Positions 24,920 through 35,775 of a stretch of DNA of 64,000 bases are shown in pieces. The stretch's first letter is position 1, and each line of letters opens with the position of its first letter. Origin of the DNA: Sipunculus nudus (taxonomy: Eukaryota; Annelida; Sipuncula; Golfingiida; Sipunculidae); the NCBI GenBank assembly GCA_026874595.1, contig CM049314.1, forward strand, positions 60,861,300 to 60,925,299. Reading direction: 5' to 3'. The notes beneath the pieces are model-generated. The model was not told the origin of the DNA, did not search any database, and saw nothing but the letters and a program-made list of their open reading frames with translations. Made by a program: the position numbers and the translations under genes.

Positions 24920-26049
24920 TTGGTATCATTACATGTATTTGCAAAAGAATTAGTTCTGTATTATACTAAATCAGAATTTCATCAGAATTATTTCTTTACA
25001 TATCAAAGGCCTTACATGAAGCGGTATGGGGTGCACGTTACCATAGTGGAGCCCGGTACGTATGCAACTCCTCTGCTGAACGAGGACATCTCACGTGAGA
25101 GGATACAGAAAGGGTATGAGAGACTGCCCGACGAAGACCAAGAAGCACTTGGCCGCGACCATGTCGATAAAAGGAAATTCTTAGATTCAGTTACAACCTT
25201 TCTCAATGAGCTCACACTGTGTATTGCCACATTCCCTGTCAATTTACGACCTGAATTACAATAATTAATAATTATTTTATTTACATGGTATTTCTATGAA
25301 AGTAAATAAGACTACACAAGCTAGATGGTATAAAACATTTTATTACACAATTCATTGAACACGATAATGAATTAACAATTTTACAATTTTTAGTACTCTG
25401 ATATACATTTTGACAAATTACCATAAAATGTAGCGTCATTTTGACCTTATCCGTAACTATCAAATATATAAAAATTCTTTCCTTAGAGTGAAATGATCCA
25501 ATGATATGATTAGGCAATAACTATTTTCTTCTACAAAACCTGGCTTAATAGGCTTATTTTAAACGACACAGCATGGCTTAATTGGCTTATTTTCATTGTG
25601 ACTACTGTTATCAACCACGATACCGTTTCAGTTTAACTTTACGCTTTCAGTTGGGAGAAGTGTGAAAATATTGCATTCTACTTTTACATATCGCTTGTAT
25701 TTATATTTTTTATATTTATCAAATATTTATTAGCATATTTTTGTAACAATATATCCTTTTCTTTAGTTGTTAAATATTTACATTTTTCTTCTGTATTTTC
25801 AAAGCTATGGGACTCTTACTGCCCTCCATAAAGGGAGCCAACATGAACTTGGACGAGGTCGTGGACGCCTACAAGCACGGACTGTTTGATGTGAACCCAA
25901 AAACACGTTACACGTGTGGCTGGGACTGTCTTCTGTTCGTAATCCCCCTACCCTATATGCCGTCGTGGGTACAGGATTACTTAATCAGGGTTAGGAGCGA
26001 ATCCTTTATGCCGCCTGTCCCATTGTCAAAGTTCCGACAGTCAAATTAG
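21453..26049 (+). CDS. SDR copy B: membrane-anchored retinol/17-beta-HSD6-like dehydrogenase
   Basis: Four coding exons (21456-21783, 24220-24484, 25009-25172, 25805-26049) join in frame to 333 codons, a usual length for SDR9C enzymes. Residues 1-22 are a membrane segment. TGCDSGFG is at 39-46, NNAG follows the first junction, and NMAS plus YNLSK supply the catalytic Ser, Tyr and Lys. IVEPG is in exon 3, and VVDAYKHGLFDVNPKTRYTCGWD is in exon 4. The expected reaction is NAD(P)-dependent oxidoreduction of a lipophilic alcohol at the ER; the substrate is unknown. Oddity: the exon-3 donor is GG where A, C and D have GT. A GT at 25221 keeps the phase and would add 16 residues. Otherwise the frame is open throughout. 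It is the most divergent copy, so it may be an older paralogue. Confidence 0.8.
21456..21783 (+). CDS. copy B coding exon 1
   Basis: 328 bases, phase 1 at its end, same length as D and E. ATG lies three bases after the acceptor AG, in the context GGCTATGG shared with D and E, which settles the start. It encodes the membrane segment, TGCDSGFG, GADELRSFSSSRLE and LDVTK. The donor is GTAAGA. Confidence 0.92.
23373..23880. mobile_element. GC-rich element with inverted ends in copy B intron 1
   Basis: The left end CTAAGCCCCAGTCC reappears inverted at the right end (GGGACTTGGGCTTTAG, ending 23880) with one gap and one mismatch. The interior is strikingly GC-rich for this window and is built from CACGGAC, CCGGATG and GTCAAGGAC words on one strand. 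Overlapping frames of 60-130 codons run on both strands, which fits compositional bias and not a gene. It is probably a non-autonomous DNA transposon. No target duplication is clear. Confidence 0.6.
24220..24484 (+). CDS. copy B coding exon 2
   Basis: 265 bases between TTTTTACAG and a GTATTT donor, one codon shorter than in A and D. Encodes GLWGLVNNAGI, LDVNLLGMVDV, NMASAAGR and PYNLSKIGVESFSDGIR. Confidence 0.92.
24880..24920. repeat. (AAT)n microsatellite in copy B intron 2
   Basis: About 13 AAT repeats ending some 90 bases before the exon-3 acceptor. A frame reading NNNNNN into exon 3 is an artefact. Confidence 0.95.
25009..25172 (+). CDS. copy B coding exon 3 (donor GG instead of GT)
   Basis: Starts after TATCAAAG and encodes PYMKRYGVHVTIVEPG to DQEALGRDHVDK. 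By alignment it should end at 25172, but 25173-25174 is GG. The frame stays open to TAA at 25262. An alternative donor GTATTG at 25221 keeps phase 1. Confidence 0.8.
25805..26049 (+). CDS. copy B coding exon 4
   Basis: Starts after TTTTCAAAG and runs to TAG. Encodes TMGLLLPSIKGANMN, then VVDAYKHGLFDVNPKTRYTCGWD and IPLPYMPSWVQDYLIR. The first residues differ from A, C and D (FAIxKxN). Confidence 0.9.
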
Positions 26050-26655
26050 TCAATATATTTTTGAAAAAACTTTTACCATGAAAGCTTTTCATATTGATGT
26101 GCTATATCAGCATCATCAACAGAGTGAATAAGCTCAAGCCAAATCAGAGTGACGACTTTACAATGTCTATTTCCCATTTTTCTCGGATGGCTACGTGAGA
26201 TCGGAGCTTTTATTCCGTATATTATTTAGATTGCCTGCGCGATGTACGAAAATTTGTAAGCTGAGCCATGGGCGCAGTTTTTTAGGGAAAATGTCCCATT
26301 CTACAAGAGGGAGAACAATCATAAAATGGATTCTAATTGTAATCCATGAAATACCAGTTACATAACAAAATAAAAATGGATGAACTACCAAAATGACTGA
26401 TAAAATGACAGGAATCACCAGCTCCCACGACATTGTGGTAACCATTCAATGTTCATATATTAAATATTATGCAGGATTATTTATAGTTTAAAATGTGTAG
26501 GCTTTTTTCTCCTTGCTGGTTTCTAAAGCAATACAATTCCCATGGCCCAGTTACTCAAATCGCTGCAATATTGCTTAAATCTTAACGAAATCTTTTCAAC
26601 CTTTCCACACCACACGAGGAGGACCTGGACCTACACATATGTATATATATATATA
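26050..26655. other. 3' flank of copy B
   Basis: No gene recognised. It is not similar to the sequence just after copy D's stop codon. A weak AATAAA lies near 26369. A short (TA)n tract lies at 26640-26658. Confidence 0.5.
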
Positions 26656-26657
26656 TA

Positions 26658-27250
26658 TTAGACGAAGACAAGCTCCATGTTTAAATTTTGAACTCCTTGA
26701 TGCCCTTCAGTCAAACAAGGTGGACCATAAAAACGCGAAATTTCACGACCTGAATCAGAGGAAACTTTTCAAGAAATTCAAATAAGTATCAAGAAGAATG
26801 AGTGATGGCACACAGGCATTCATGGATACAAAGATTGTTTCACCGTACAATGTAAATTACGGATGAAGTATAACTGATTTACAGCCATTTAAATTCTTAA
26901 TTATTATTTTAAATCTGAAATTCCATTTTCTATAGCATATCCGAAATTGGCTTTGTATAAAAAGTACTATGTGGTATATTAGTTATAGTCGCCTCATTAT
27001 GTTTTTTCTGTAAATTTTCGATATTAGTCGATCTCAGACCTAAATTTTCACTTGAATTTTTGTGTAACATAAAATGTGGTCGTAATTTTTTGGTGGTCGC
27101 TTCAGCGAGGTGGTCGTCAGGCGAGGGTTTACTGTGTATATTGAAGACCTGGTCATTCGCTTCTGTAATGATGCCACACACATCTGACACAAGGGACATA
27201 CATAAATATTAATATTGCCCGTTGCCATCGGATCAAGAAAAGCTTGTGGG
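26658..27250 (+). pseudogene. ghost SDR copy: intron 1 end joined to 3' flank, exons 2-4 missing
   Basis: From GACGAAGACAAGCTCC to about 27080 the sequence follows the last 850 bases of intron 1 of copies C (43370-44230) and D (53590-54460), though shortened. Shared landmarks include AGTCGCCT.ATTATG, a piece near CAGACCTAAATTT, and TGTGTAA.ATAAA. In C and D exon 2 follows a few bases later. Here the sequence changes at once to the block GTGGTCGTAATTTT...GGTGGTCGC...GGCGAGG that in C and D lies about 0.6 kb after exon 4 (46260 and 56700). Exons 2-4 and their introns, roughly 2.2 kb, are absent. No coding sequence remains. Confidence 0.65.
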
Positions 27251-28117
27251 ATCCATTTCAGAAGAAACCTTGTGAGAATGGTCTAGTACTCACACATGAT
27301 TCATGTGATTATCATCATAACAAAAAGCTGTGTTAAATTACGTGAAGACACATATGCAATCCTTTGGAGATAATTCTTGCACACAAACCTTTACATGGTA
27401 AAAAGGGGTTCACTGGGAATCTCTCATTTATGTACGATCCCGTTTGAATAATTCATGGGACGCTGGATAATTTATTTCTGCATTGTCATGGTTTATGCTT
27501 AACGATTCCTGAGAATCACCATAACATGGCTAGCTATCCCTTCCGTTTTGAATCAATATGAATTTTAGACTTTGTTATTTGCTTTTTATTTTCATCAAGT
27601 TCAGTGAATGACCTTGTGCAACTTTTTAGTATTTAGTATTTTAAGGTATCTGTCGTTTAGCTTCAAATCATTAACTTATGCGTCTCATCACATTTATCCA
27701 AAATATACAAGCAAGTATATAACATGTATTTAATAACTTTGTAAAATTAAAATCAAATTGATGGGTGATTGGGCTTGAAGGAAATACGCAGAACAGTTGT
27801 CATTGTGTATAACCGGATGCAGTATGAGATCATTTGTTTGGGTTTTTTCTGCATAAAAGAAATAAGTTCTGTAAATCTCGAAAGAATCCAAAATGTATCA
27901 CAATATTTCTATTACTTTAATAAAATGAAGGTCCTTCAAAACTTTGAAAAAAAAAAATTAACGGCAATGTCTTACAATCCAGAAACCTCAGATGCCCTGT
28001 GTACCCGATTCCATTCACGTTAGGCAGTGCACCTGGCTTATCCCTATATACTATTTCAAAGAAGATGTCGTTCAAAAATCAAAATGTTAAAAAACAATAC
28101 ATTTATTTTCTTAATAG
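27251..28117. repeat. SDR-unit 3' flank, paralogous to C and D flanks
   Basis: GATCAAGAAAAGCTTGTG, ATTCATGTG.TTATCATCA and AAGGAAATACGC..A are shared with 46420-46960 (C) and 56870-57260 (D). No gene recognised. The tract marks this region as one more unit of the large tandem duplication. Confidence 0.7.
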
Positions 28118-28346
28118 CGTATGTACCGTTAAAAATCATTTGGCATTTTGCCTTAAAACATATACCGTACTTCAGGCTGATACAAAACTAAAAAAATTAC
28201 TTTAAATTAAGTTGATGTAAAAAAGTGTTTCTACTGGTATTTAACACACCCACAGGAAATCCAATGGAGTGTATGTATCGTTTAAAAATCGTTTGATATT
28301 TTAGCTTAAAACATGTACAGTACTTTAGGGTGATACAAAACTACAT
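28118..28346 (+). repeat. two-copy tandem repeat of about 154 bp
   Basis: ATGTACCGTTAAAAATC...ACATATACCGTACTTCAGG.TGATACAAAACTA at 28118 returns with substitutions at about 28272. No coding potential. Confidence 0.7.
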
Positions 28347-29444
28347 CTTGGTCAATTTATAAGTGACAACCATCTGAAAATACATTCTGTGCCATGATTC
28401 TTCCTAGTCAAATACAGACTTTTAATGTAGTTGGAATTAAAAAGTTAGTCTGCTAGTATTAAACATATCCAATGGACTGGACTTGAATCAATAGGTTTAG
28501 GCAGAATTGCTGCCTTAATTTGAAATGGATCGGCGATCAATACCACCGTGACTGGAACACCGAAAAACCAATATCATCAAAACCGAGTTCATATCATTGA
28601 CAGTTAATGCCACGCAAAATAACCTAAGCCAGCATAGGGTAACACCTGGTTAATAGCTGAAAGTATCCACTGCCATAGTTTTATCCCGTGATGGTTTGTC
28701 ATAACTGCGTATCTACTTGGTACCTTGGAAAATTTGGTGAATATCTTTTCCCCCTTTCTTTGCAAAAATAAAACTTTAAGCATTTTCTTTTATAAAATTT
28801 TTCCTGTCACATTTATATGTCTATAACATTGTGTCAAAAGTATTTGTCAACTCTTAAAGATCCGTAAAACGGTGGGATGTATTAATATTTCCTTTCAGTG
28901 CTCACTGACTTACCTTTGAAGAAAGGTATGTTATTTCCTATTTTCTGGTGTTGATTTCCTTCCGACCTATGACAAGCTAAGAAATTTACCTCCTTTAAAT
29001 ATACGATCAAAACCTCTTTTTTACAATGCTTTTCAGCCTGTGATTGCGAGATTATGTGAATTTGTATTTTCGAAAGTGTAGCTGAAAAGTGATTCAATTC
29101 ACTGCCAATCATGCTAGAATATCTATCGTATACTACATTTATAGATTTCTTGTCGCATCGTTGCGTAATTCTCGTTTATTCAATATTTATTTATTTGTTT
29201 ATTTTGTCGATCTTGAGATTATCCGCAGCCGGATCCAACAAGTGTAAAATCGTTTGTTAACCAAGAAGCAGTCGGACCTGACCGTGTTATTAAATTTGCC
29301 AATAATTATTCTATCAAACTGAGATTTTTGCAAATTGTTTATCATGTATATTTCATTAGGAATTTATCAATCCAAGTGAAGCATACATAACCAGTATTTG
29401 CCTTTGCCCCTCTTCCTCTGAACAGAAACATTTCATGCTATATG
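28347..29444. other. non-coding flank
   Basis: No gene recognised. The right end (29370-29444: ACCAGTATTTGCC..TG.CCCTCTTCC..TGAACA) matches 47120-47170 and 57480-57530 in the C and D flanks. Confidence 0.6.
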
Positions 29445-29845
29445 TTACTGTGAGAGAAACGAAAGAAATAAAATGAGAATGAGAGCGACTGAGACAGGAA
29501 GAGAGAGATATATAACTAACGATAGAAGAAAAGAGATAGGATGAGAAGGAAAGACAAAGAGGAAGAGAGGAAGAGAAAGAATGAGAAAGAAGGAAGTGAG
29601 AAGAGAGAAAGAGTGGTTGAGTGAAGGAAAGAGAGAATGGCAGAAAGAGTGAGTGAGAATGAAGAAAAGAAAGAAAGAGGGAAAGAAAGAGAGCAGGAAA
29701 GCAAAAAAAGGGAGAGGAAGAAAGAGGAAAGATTAAGAAGGAAGGAAAGTGTGATAGAAAGAGAAAGAGAAAGAAAAAAGAAAGAGATAAAGTAAGAAAA
29801 ATGGAAAGAGAGAGCAGGAAAGAAAAGAGATAGAGCAACAGATAC
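29445..29845. repeat. 400-bp polypurine tract (GAAA/GAGA-rich)
   Basis: Almost only A and G on the plus strand, as varied GA, GAAA and GGAA words with few pyrimidines. The long minus-strand frame of Ser/Leu/Phe codons is a consequence of this. Such mirror-like tracts can form triplex DNA. Confidence 0.9.
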
Positions 29846-29914
29846 ATAAGATACAGAATTATAGAACAGTTTATAGTTTCTTTCTTTTCCCTGACATTAT
29901 TCCATTATTTTTCG

Positions 29915-30030
29915 GGTTCCTCGCGATTATATTGCATTCCCTCGCGATCCCTTTGCGTTCCCTCGCGATCTTTTCGCGTTCCCTGCGATCTTTCCGCGTT
30001 CTCTCCCGATCATACCGCGTTCCCTCGCGA
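29915..30030 (+). repeat. 21-bp minisatellite, array 1
   Basis: Six copies of GTTCCCTCGCGATCTTTTCGC at 21-base spacing (TTCC.TCGCGAT at about 29916, 29937, 29958, 29979, 29999, 30020). The same repeat appears inverted at 34283-34402. Confidence 0.9.
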
Positions 30031-31383
30031 AATGATCACTTGGCTGGTTCCCTGCTCCCCTTTTCTCTTGCATTCAGTGATCTTGCATTCTTGTGTTTAC
30101 TGTGGACGCTGTTACACACATGCAATCAAAGAAGCGATGCCGTTTTCCGGAGCTTTATCAGATTAGCCGGTAGGTACCGGGGATCAAAGGCTGTTTAGCG
30201 TCTTTACATTGCTGCAATAACAATAACTCTGACTTAAGGTCTTCCACTTATTGAGCGAATCTGTGAAATACAATTAATCAATACATGGCACGGCGGGATC
30301 CCCGTACAGCTCCTAAAGAGTAAAACATGCTTGCCCACCGTAAAGGAAAAGTTGACCTGTACCACAGGCCCTCGAAATCACTATTTAAACATGTCTAAAT
30401 GACCCCCTTATAGCCTTATGTTACACATAGTAATATAATACACAATGTGAAACGACTGACGGAAGACCCCGAGTGACCTGCTGTATAAACTATTCATTTC
30501 TAACCTATCGACAGCATAGCACGAACTTATCTCTTGTATGCGCATAAAATTGAAACAAATGGTTTCGTCTGACACAAAACTAACTCGTGTTACGGTTTCT
30601 GGCCGCGTATAATTGGCCTTTAATCAGGTTGAGCGGACAGCGTTTGAGAGTCTTCCCCGTCATGCAAATCAGCGTGGCACGAGCGGCTTCCGAGCACCAT
30701 CGTGGGATTGTTATTTATAATCCGTCCACTGAAAGCCCCGCCGATCTGTCGACTCTCCCATTGTTGTATAAGGAAAATGACAATATATTCCATCGATATC
30801 GTCTGTATGATGATATGCGCTGTTGGCCTGAACAGCAGCCCTTTCAATGATGTCTAACTATACATATTTGGTATATTAAAAAATGTGTGAAATGGCAATA
30901 CCTATATTGTTGTGCAATTCATGCATGTATGTTTTGTATATGTGGTGAGATATGAAACATTGTTTCCTTTAACTTGTCATATAAACAGCCCAAAGATTAA
31001 TATAACATGAAATAGAGATTATCATGTTATTTTAACAATTAAATACATCCGAGGATATGAACTTAGCCAGGGAAGGCCCATAATCTTATTGAGTTTTCAT
31101 TTAACTTGATTTATGACTATACATTTTCTGTTATGTATAACTTATAACTTACAACTTATAAATTTAATATAGCGCCTACCTATACAATGTTTCGGCGGCG
31201 CTGAACATACTAATCATATCACTGTTGAAATTAATTCGTTTTAAGCTTGCTTTTAAATATATCAATGTTGGAAAGTTCCTTTATGTAATCTGTAAGTTGA
31301 TTCCATCAGTGTGGGCCAATACAGCTGAAAGATCTTGTCGCAAATGTTTTTAATTTTGTGAATGGAACTTGAAGGCTTTTATA
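30031..31383. other. non-coding stretch
   Basis: No gene recognised. The frame at 30587-30850 is open but has no known motif. Confidence 0.5.
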
Positions 31384-32470
31384 TTAATAAGATGAACGCA
31401 ATCCATCTCTTCTGACTGGAGCTGGTGTTAAAAGATTCTGCAAGTATGATGGACCTTTTCCAATAAGTGAAACAAACACGAGACAAAGGACCTTATATTG
31501 TATCCTTTCGCGAATTGGGAGCCAGTGGAGGTCTTTGCAGCATGTGCTGGCGCTATCATACTTGGAAACTCCTCTTATCAACTTTGCGGCCATATTTTGT
31601 ACACGCTGAAGCTTATCCAATTCAACGTTCGGCTACCCTGCAAAAACATCCTTAAAATAGTCAAGATGGCACTGGACCATTCCTCGAACAAAGGTATGAC
31701 ATGTACCTCAGTAACCAGATGTCTGATCCGTTTGATCCGAAGTGGATTAAACATCGCAGTTTTACATTTTTTCTGAATCTGCTTCTTCAAACCGAGAGTC
31801 GAGTATAACTCCCAATTATTTGATGCGATCACTTATAGCAACGTCCTCATCGCCAATAACCATCGATCGTTTGTCACAATTTAAGCAGTTTCTGTCTTGA
31901 GCCGGTTATTGATATTTCCGTCCTGTCCACGTTTAGTTCTAGCCTGTTTCCGTTCATCCATATGCTGAGTTTGGAGACCACTGTTGTAAGACTGAGACAG
32001 CACACTCTTCGCTTGACTTGTCCGTAAAAGGCGGTTCAAAGGAGCATTTTAAAATGTTATCAACCGCATATCCGTGGACGGAAACACCATCAGGGACCAC
32101 GGTTTCGAGAGTACTGGCGTAAAAAGAGTACCCAGCGGACCCAGACAGCTTAATTGCGAAACTGACTGATGAAGTTCTCTGGTTGTGGAAAAACTATCAT
32201 CGATATTAACCTTACAAAACTGGGTCTCAGACAGCTATCGAAACATGATTTCACCACGCCAGCACACCGGACATCTAGTTTTATATCGAAGTCTACAGTG
32301 TCACTTGCCACACTTAGATCAATGGCCACTAATGCTTCGTCAAGTTTTAAACGTTTATATATATTTGGAATTAAAAGGTTAAAACAAATTGTTCATTTTA
32401 GTATGATGTATTTGATCTCCCAGCTTATCTAGATATTATTGAAAATTTCACTCTGTAATTTAACCAATAT
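31384..32470 (-). mobile_element. decayed CR1/L2-like LINE, reverse transcriptase and C-terminus
   Basis: Read on the minus strand, pieces in shifting frames follow the usual CR1/L2 order. A VDFDIKL piece lies near 32290 and YAVD, a decayed YADD catalytic box, near 32065. WMNGNRLELNVDRTEISITGS lies near 31900, KKQIQKKCKTAMFN and RIKRIRHLVTEV near 31750, then LDKLQRVQNMAAKLIRG and DLHWLPIRERIQYKVL at 31460-31620. The piece ends GPSYLQNLL. Several stops and frameshifts break it, so it is inactive. Only the last 237-base part is a clean frame. Neither the 5' part nor the 3' tail is recognisable. Confidence 0.85.
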
Positions 32471-33413
32471 TTTCAGCTCAGTGAAAGCAGCCAATTATTC
32501 GACACTGGACACGGATCAGTGATCATATAATTTTGTTTCAACAAAAAACGAGTCCTGGGTACAGACTCGGCTAGAGCTCCGTATTCCGATTGATCATTTA
32601 ATTAATGGGATACCCCGATAATGGGGTAGGTTTCTTTGATGTTAACTAAATAACTTTCGAATTCTCTAATTATGTACATACTTTTATTGCCTCATTTCTG
32701 AAACTTTTACTATATTTAGGAATGATAAAATCCTTTACAATGGTAAAATATAATTAAGTTTACATTACTATTGTTGAAACTACAATGACAATAGTTTAAA
32801 ATTCAATTTATTCGGTAAATGAAACGAAATCCCTCATTCGCATGAAACACACACACACAATTGACAAAATATAATCTTAAACATAACATAATTATTATTA
32901 AATTAGGTATCACTATTCTTTAAACGATGTGAAAAAATGAGAAATTTATGACTTGTAATGAGCGTCTTTCCGAAGGGTTCTTGCAGACGATGACGTCTTT
33001 AAAACAATGATGTCCATATGATCCGCGTTCATTCATTCGAACGATATACAAAATATGATCTAAAATATCACATCGTTATTGTGAACTGTCTATTAAAATT
33101 GTATCTCACATTATAGGAGAAATATACATACGTAAACAAAATATAATATTAAACGTAATATTATGAAGGCGCCTTAGTGAAAGGTGCATGAGCCCGCTCA
33201 GCATACGATGGCGTCTATAATATGATGACATCTTTATTGGAGAATGCATGGCCCGCTCTTTAATACGATGGCGTCTATATAATCAGTATCCATTTTCATA
33301 GCGTCCAAATGAACAGCGTCCATTTGATACAATGCCTTCTGTCTGAACATGGTCCAGATAGCGTCCTTTGACACGAACATTTGTAGTGGTGCATTTTTCT
33401 ATTAAGTTGATAC

Positions 33414-33415
<2 letters not shown>
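32471..33415. other. non-coding stretch with repeated GATGGCGTCT words
   Basis: No gene. Between 32980 and 33365 the words GATG(G/A)CGTCT, GATGACATCT, GCGTCC and GCATG.(A)GCCCGCTC recur irregularly, suggesting an old tandem repeat. Confidence 0.5.

Positions 33416-33418
<3 letters not shown>

Positions 33419-33466
<48 letters not shown>
33419..33466. repeat. (TA)n microsatellite
   Basis: About 24 TA repeats. Confidence 0.95.
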
Positions 33467-33468
<2 letters not shown>

Positions 33469-33549
33469 ATTTCCAAGATCAACCGAGCCTAGTATATTAT
33501 TGTGGCTCCATCAATTCTGGTCTAAAATTAATTTCATGTCAGGTAAACG

Positions 33550-33600
33550 ATATATATATATATAGAGAGAGAGAGAGGGAGAGAGAGAGAGAGAGACGAA

Positions 33601-33649
<49 letters not shown>

Positions 33650-33680
33650 TATAGATAGATATATATAGAGAGAGAGAGAA
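33550..33680. repeat. compound (TA)n(GA)n(TA)n(GA)n microsatellite
   Basis: TA repeats, then about 20 GA repeats with one GGGA, then TA repeats with TAGATAGA, then GA repeats. Confidence 0.95.
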
Positions 33681-33908
33681 TATAAAGCTTATGACAAACG
33701 TTCTTCAAACATTAAAAGTTCTTAGATGTTAAGAAAGTATAATTTAAATTTCCATTCACTCCATAGTAATATTTTTGGCTGCTGTTAGCAAAAAATGCAA
33801 TATTTAAATTATTTCATTAATATCATTTAATGAAAACAAAAATGTGTTATATTTAAATGCCCATTCCTAAAATCCATATGCAGTGAATCTCTACACTATA
33901 AAGAATAT

Positions 33909-33911
33909 ATG

Positions 33912-33977
<66 letters not shown>

Positions 33978-34000
33978 CATATATATATATACATATATAC
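33909..34000. repeat. (TA)n microsatellite
   Basis: About 30 TA repeats followed by TACATACATA and TATATATACATATATAC. Confidence 0.95.
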
Positions 34001-34282
34001 AATGAAAATTATTTCAATTCTCAAAATCCACAAAAAAATCCTCTTCGTTTCCTTGACTGTAAAGTGGAGTATTCTGATCAGTCAGTTTATCATTATGAGA
34101 TGGCAGTTAAGGAACCGCCACGTCACATTGGTATATGTGCCTTAGGCAAGATGCACAATATGGACTCCAATGTCGCTGTAGTTTTCCTTAGTTTTCCTCA
34201 ACTGAACCATACACAGTAAACTGCTGAACTGGTTCCTGTGTCCATTTACTTGCCTGTATAAGATAAGATAGTGTACGAAATA

Positions 34283-34402
34283 AAGGGAACAGGGAAAGAT
34301 CGCAAGGGAACGCAATATGATCGCGAGGGAACGCGAAAAGATCTCGAGGGAACGCGTAAAGATCGCAAGGGAAGGCAAAAAGATCGCGAGGGAACTCGAT
34401 AT
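34283..34402 (-). repeat. 21-bp minisatellite, array 2 (inverted relative to array 1)
   Basis: About six copies of AAAGATCGCGAGGGAACGCG, the reverse complement of the unit at 29915-30030. Its outer flank, read on the minus strand (ATTATTTTGGGT), resembles the outer flank of array 1 (ATTATTTTTCGGGT), so the two arrays may mark two copies of one element in opposite orientation. Confidence 0.9.
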
Positions 34403-35722
34403 TTACCCAAAATAATTATAGCACACATGTTTCTTCAGGGGCTCCGAATACATGCCTTCCTGGATACAGAACTTCCCTATTCACCATTGCACCTTAAATC
34501 ACCAGAAAACCGGTGTGTAAACAGAACAGATGATGAGAGTAAAGTTATGACCAATGATGATAGGAAAACGGTGATTAAAAGTTCTATGTATAGAATTCTG
34601 TGTAACCAGCTGCCGTATTCCAGGGGTCTGATCCTGGGGGAGGCAGGGGAAGGGAGCAAATAACTTTCTACATTTTTCTCAAAATGGAAGTCTTGTTGCG
34701 ATTTTGGCTGTTTTTTTTTTTTTTTTTTTTTTTGGTTGTTGTCTGTAATTCTGTATCGCACAATCTCTCATGTGTGTCAAAACAAATAAATGCTAGAATG
34801 ATTCTTGAGAAATTCTGAAATCCCTACCAGGGGGCAAGGTTGTATTTCCTATGAATTTGAAATTCAAAATGGCCTGATCCCGAATTATACTAATCATGAA
34901 TGTGAATTTGGAAAGATCAAACTGTTCTCTTTGAGACACTGCGCGCAAACGAAAGTGTCATTGATGGATGGGGAGAGAGACGGAGGGACACTGTGATCAC
35001 TAGACGACTTATTGTACTTGCTCTGCCCACCTACAAAACTGTAGGGCTGCGCGTCATTATCCATATATATCGCGACACGGTGATTCGCATTGTGCGTATT
35101 GCAATACAGTAGTCAAATACCGATATTTTCTCGATATTTTGTTAAACGTTTTTAAACTGATTGGTTTTTATTAGAAAATTATGTTTCTGTTGCAACATCT
35201 TAATGGGTTGGGATTAATGACAATACGAAAGTGAAAGCCTCTATCGTGCCTTCAAACGTTTGGTAGGAAATGTTCAAGTATAGGCCTGATATAACATAGA
35301 TCAAAGGTCCGTCCAAGGAAATATGCATGTCTGCTTCATGACTTATTGGTATGCGAGAATATTCCCATACAACAAAAGAAAGAAGTGCTGAACACGGTCA
35401 CAATAATTAGTCATTCATTAATATTATGTGCTTAAATCTGAGAATAAATACAATAAGATCAAGTGTCAGGTGCGGGCACCTATACCGCCCTATGCTAAAA
35501 CACAGTCCATAATTCTCTAATTGACAAGTAATTCATACATGTAAGACCCAACAAACCGTACTTTGGTTGCAAGTTATGTCAACAAGTAAATACTATAAAC
35601 CAAGTACAATAAAAGTAATATTGACATATTTCCTGTTTGAAATAAACGGATCTACATGAACTTTTTTCACGAGACTTGGTATGAGTAATTAATGATTGAA
35701 CATGATAATAAAATTCACAGTT

Positions 35723-35775
<53 letters not shown>

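Noticed and set aside
24848-25008. Poly-Asn N-terminal extension of copy B exon 3
   Set aside because: The frame through the (AAT)n tract is intronic. The acceptor at 25007-25008 and the phase agree with the other copies.
29356-29847. 163-codon minus-strand frame
   Set aside because: It is only Ser/Leu/Phe codons from the polypurine tract.
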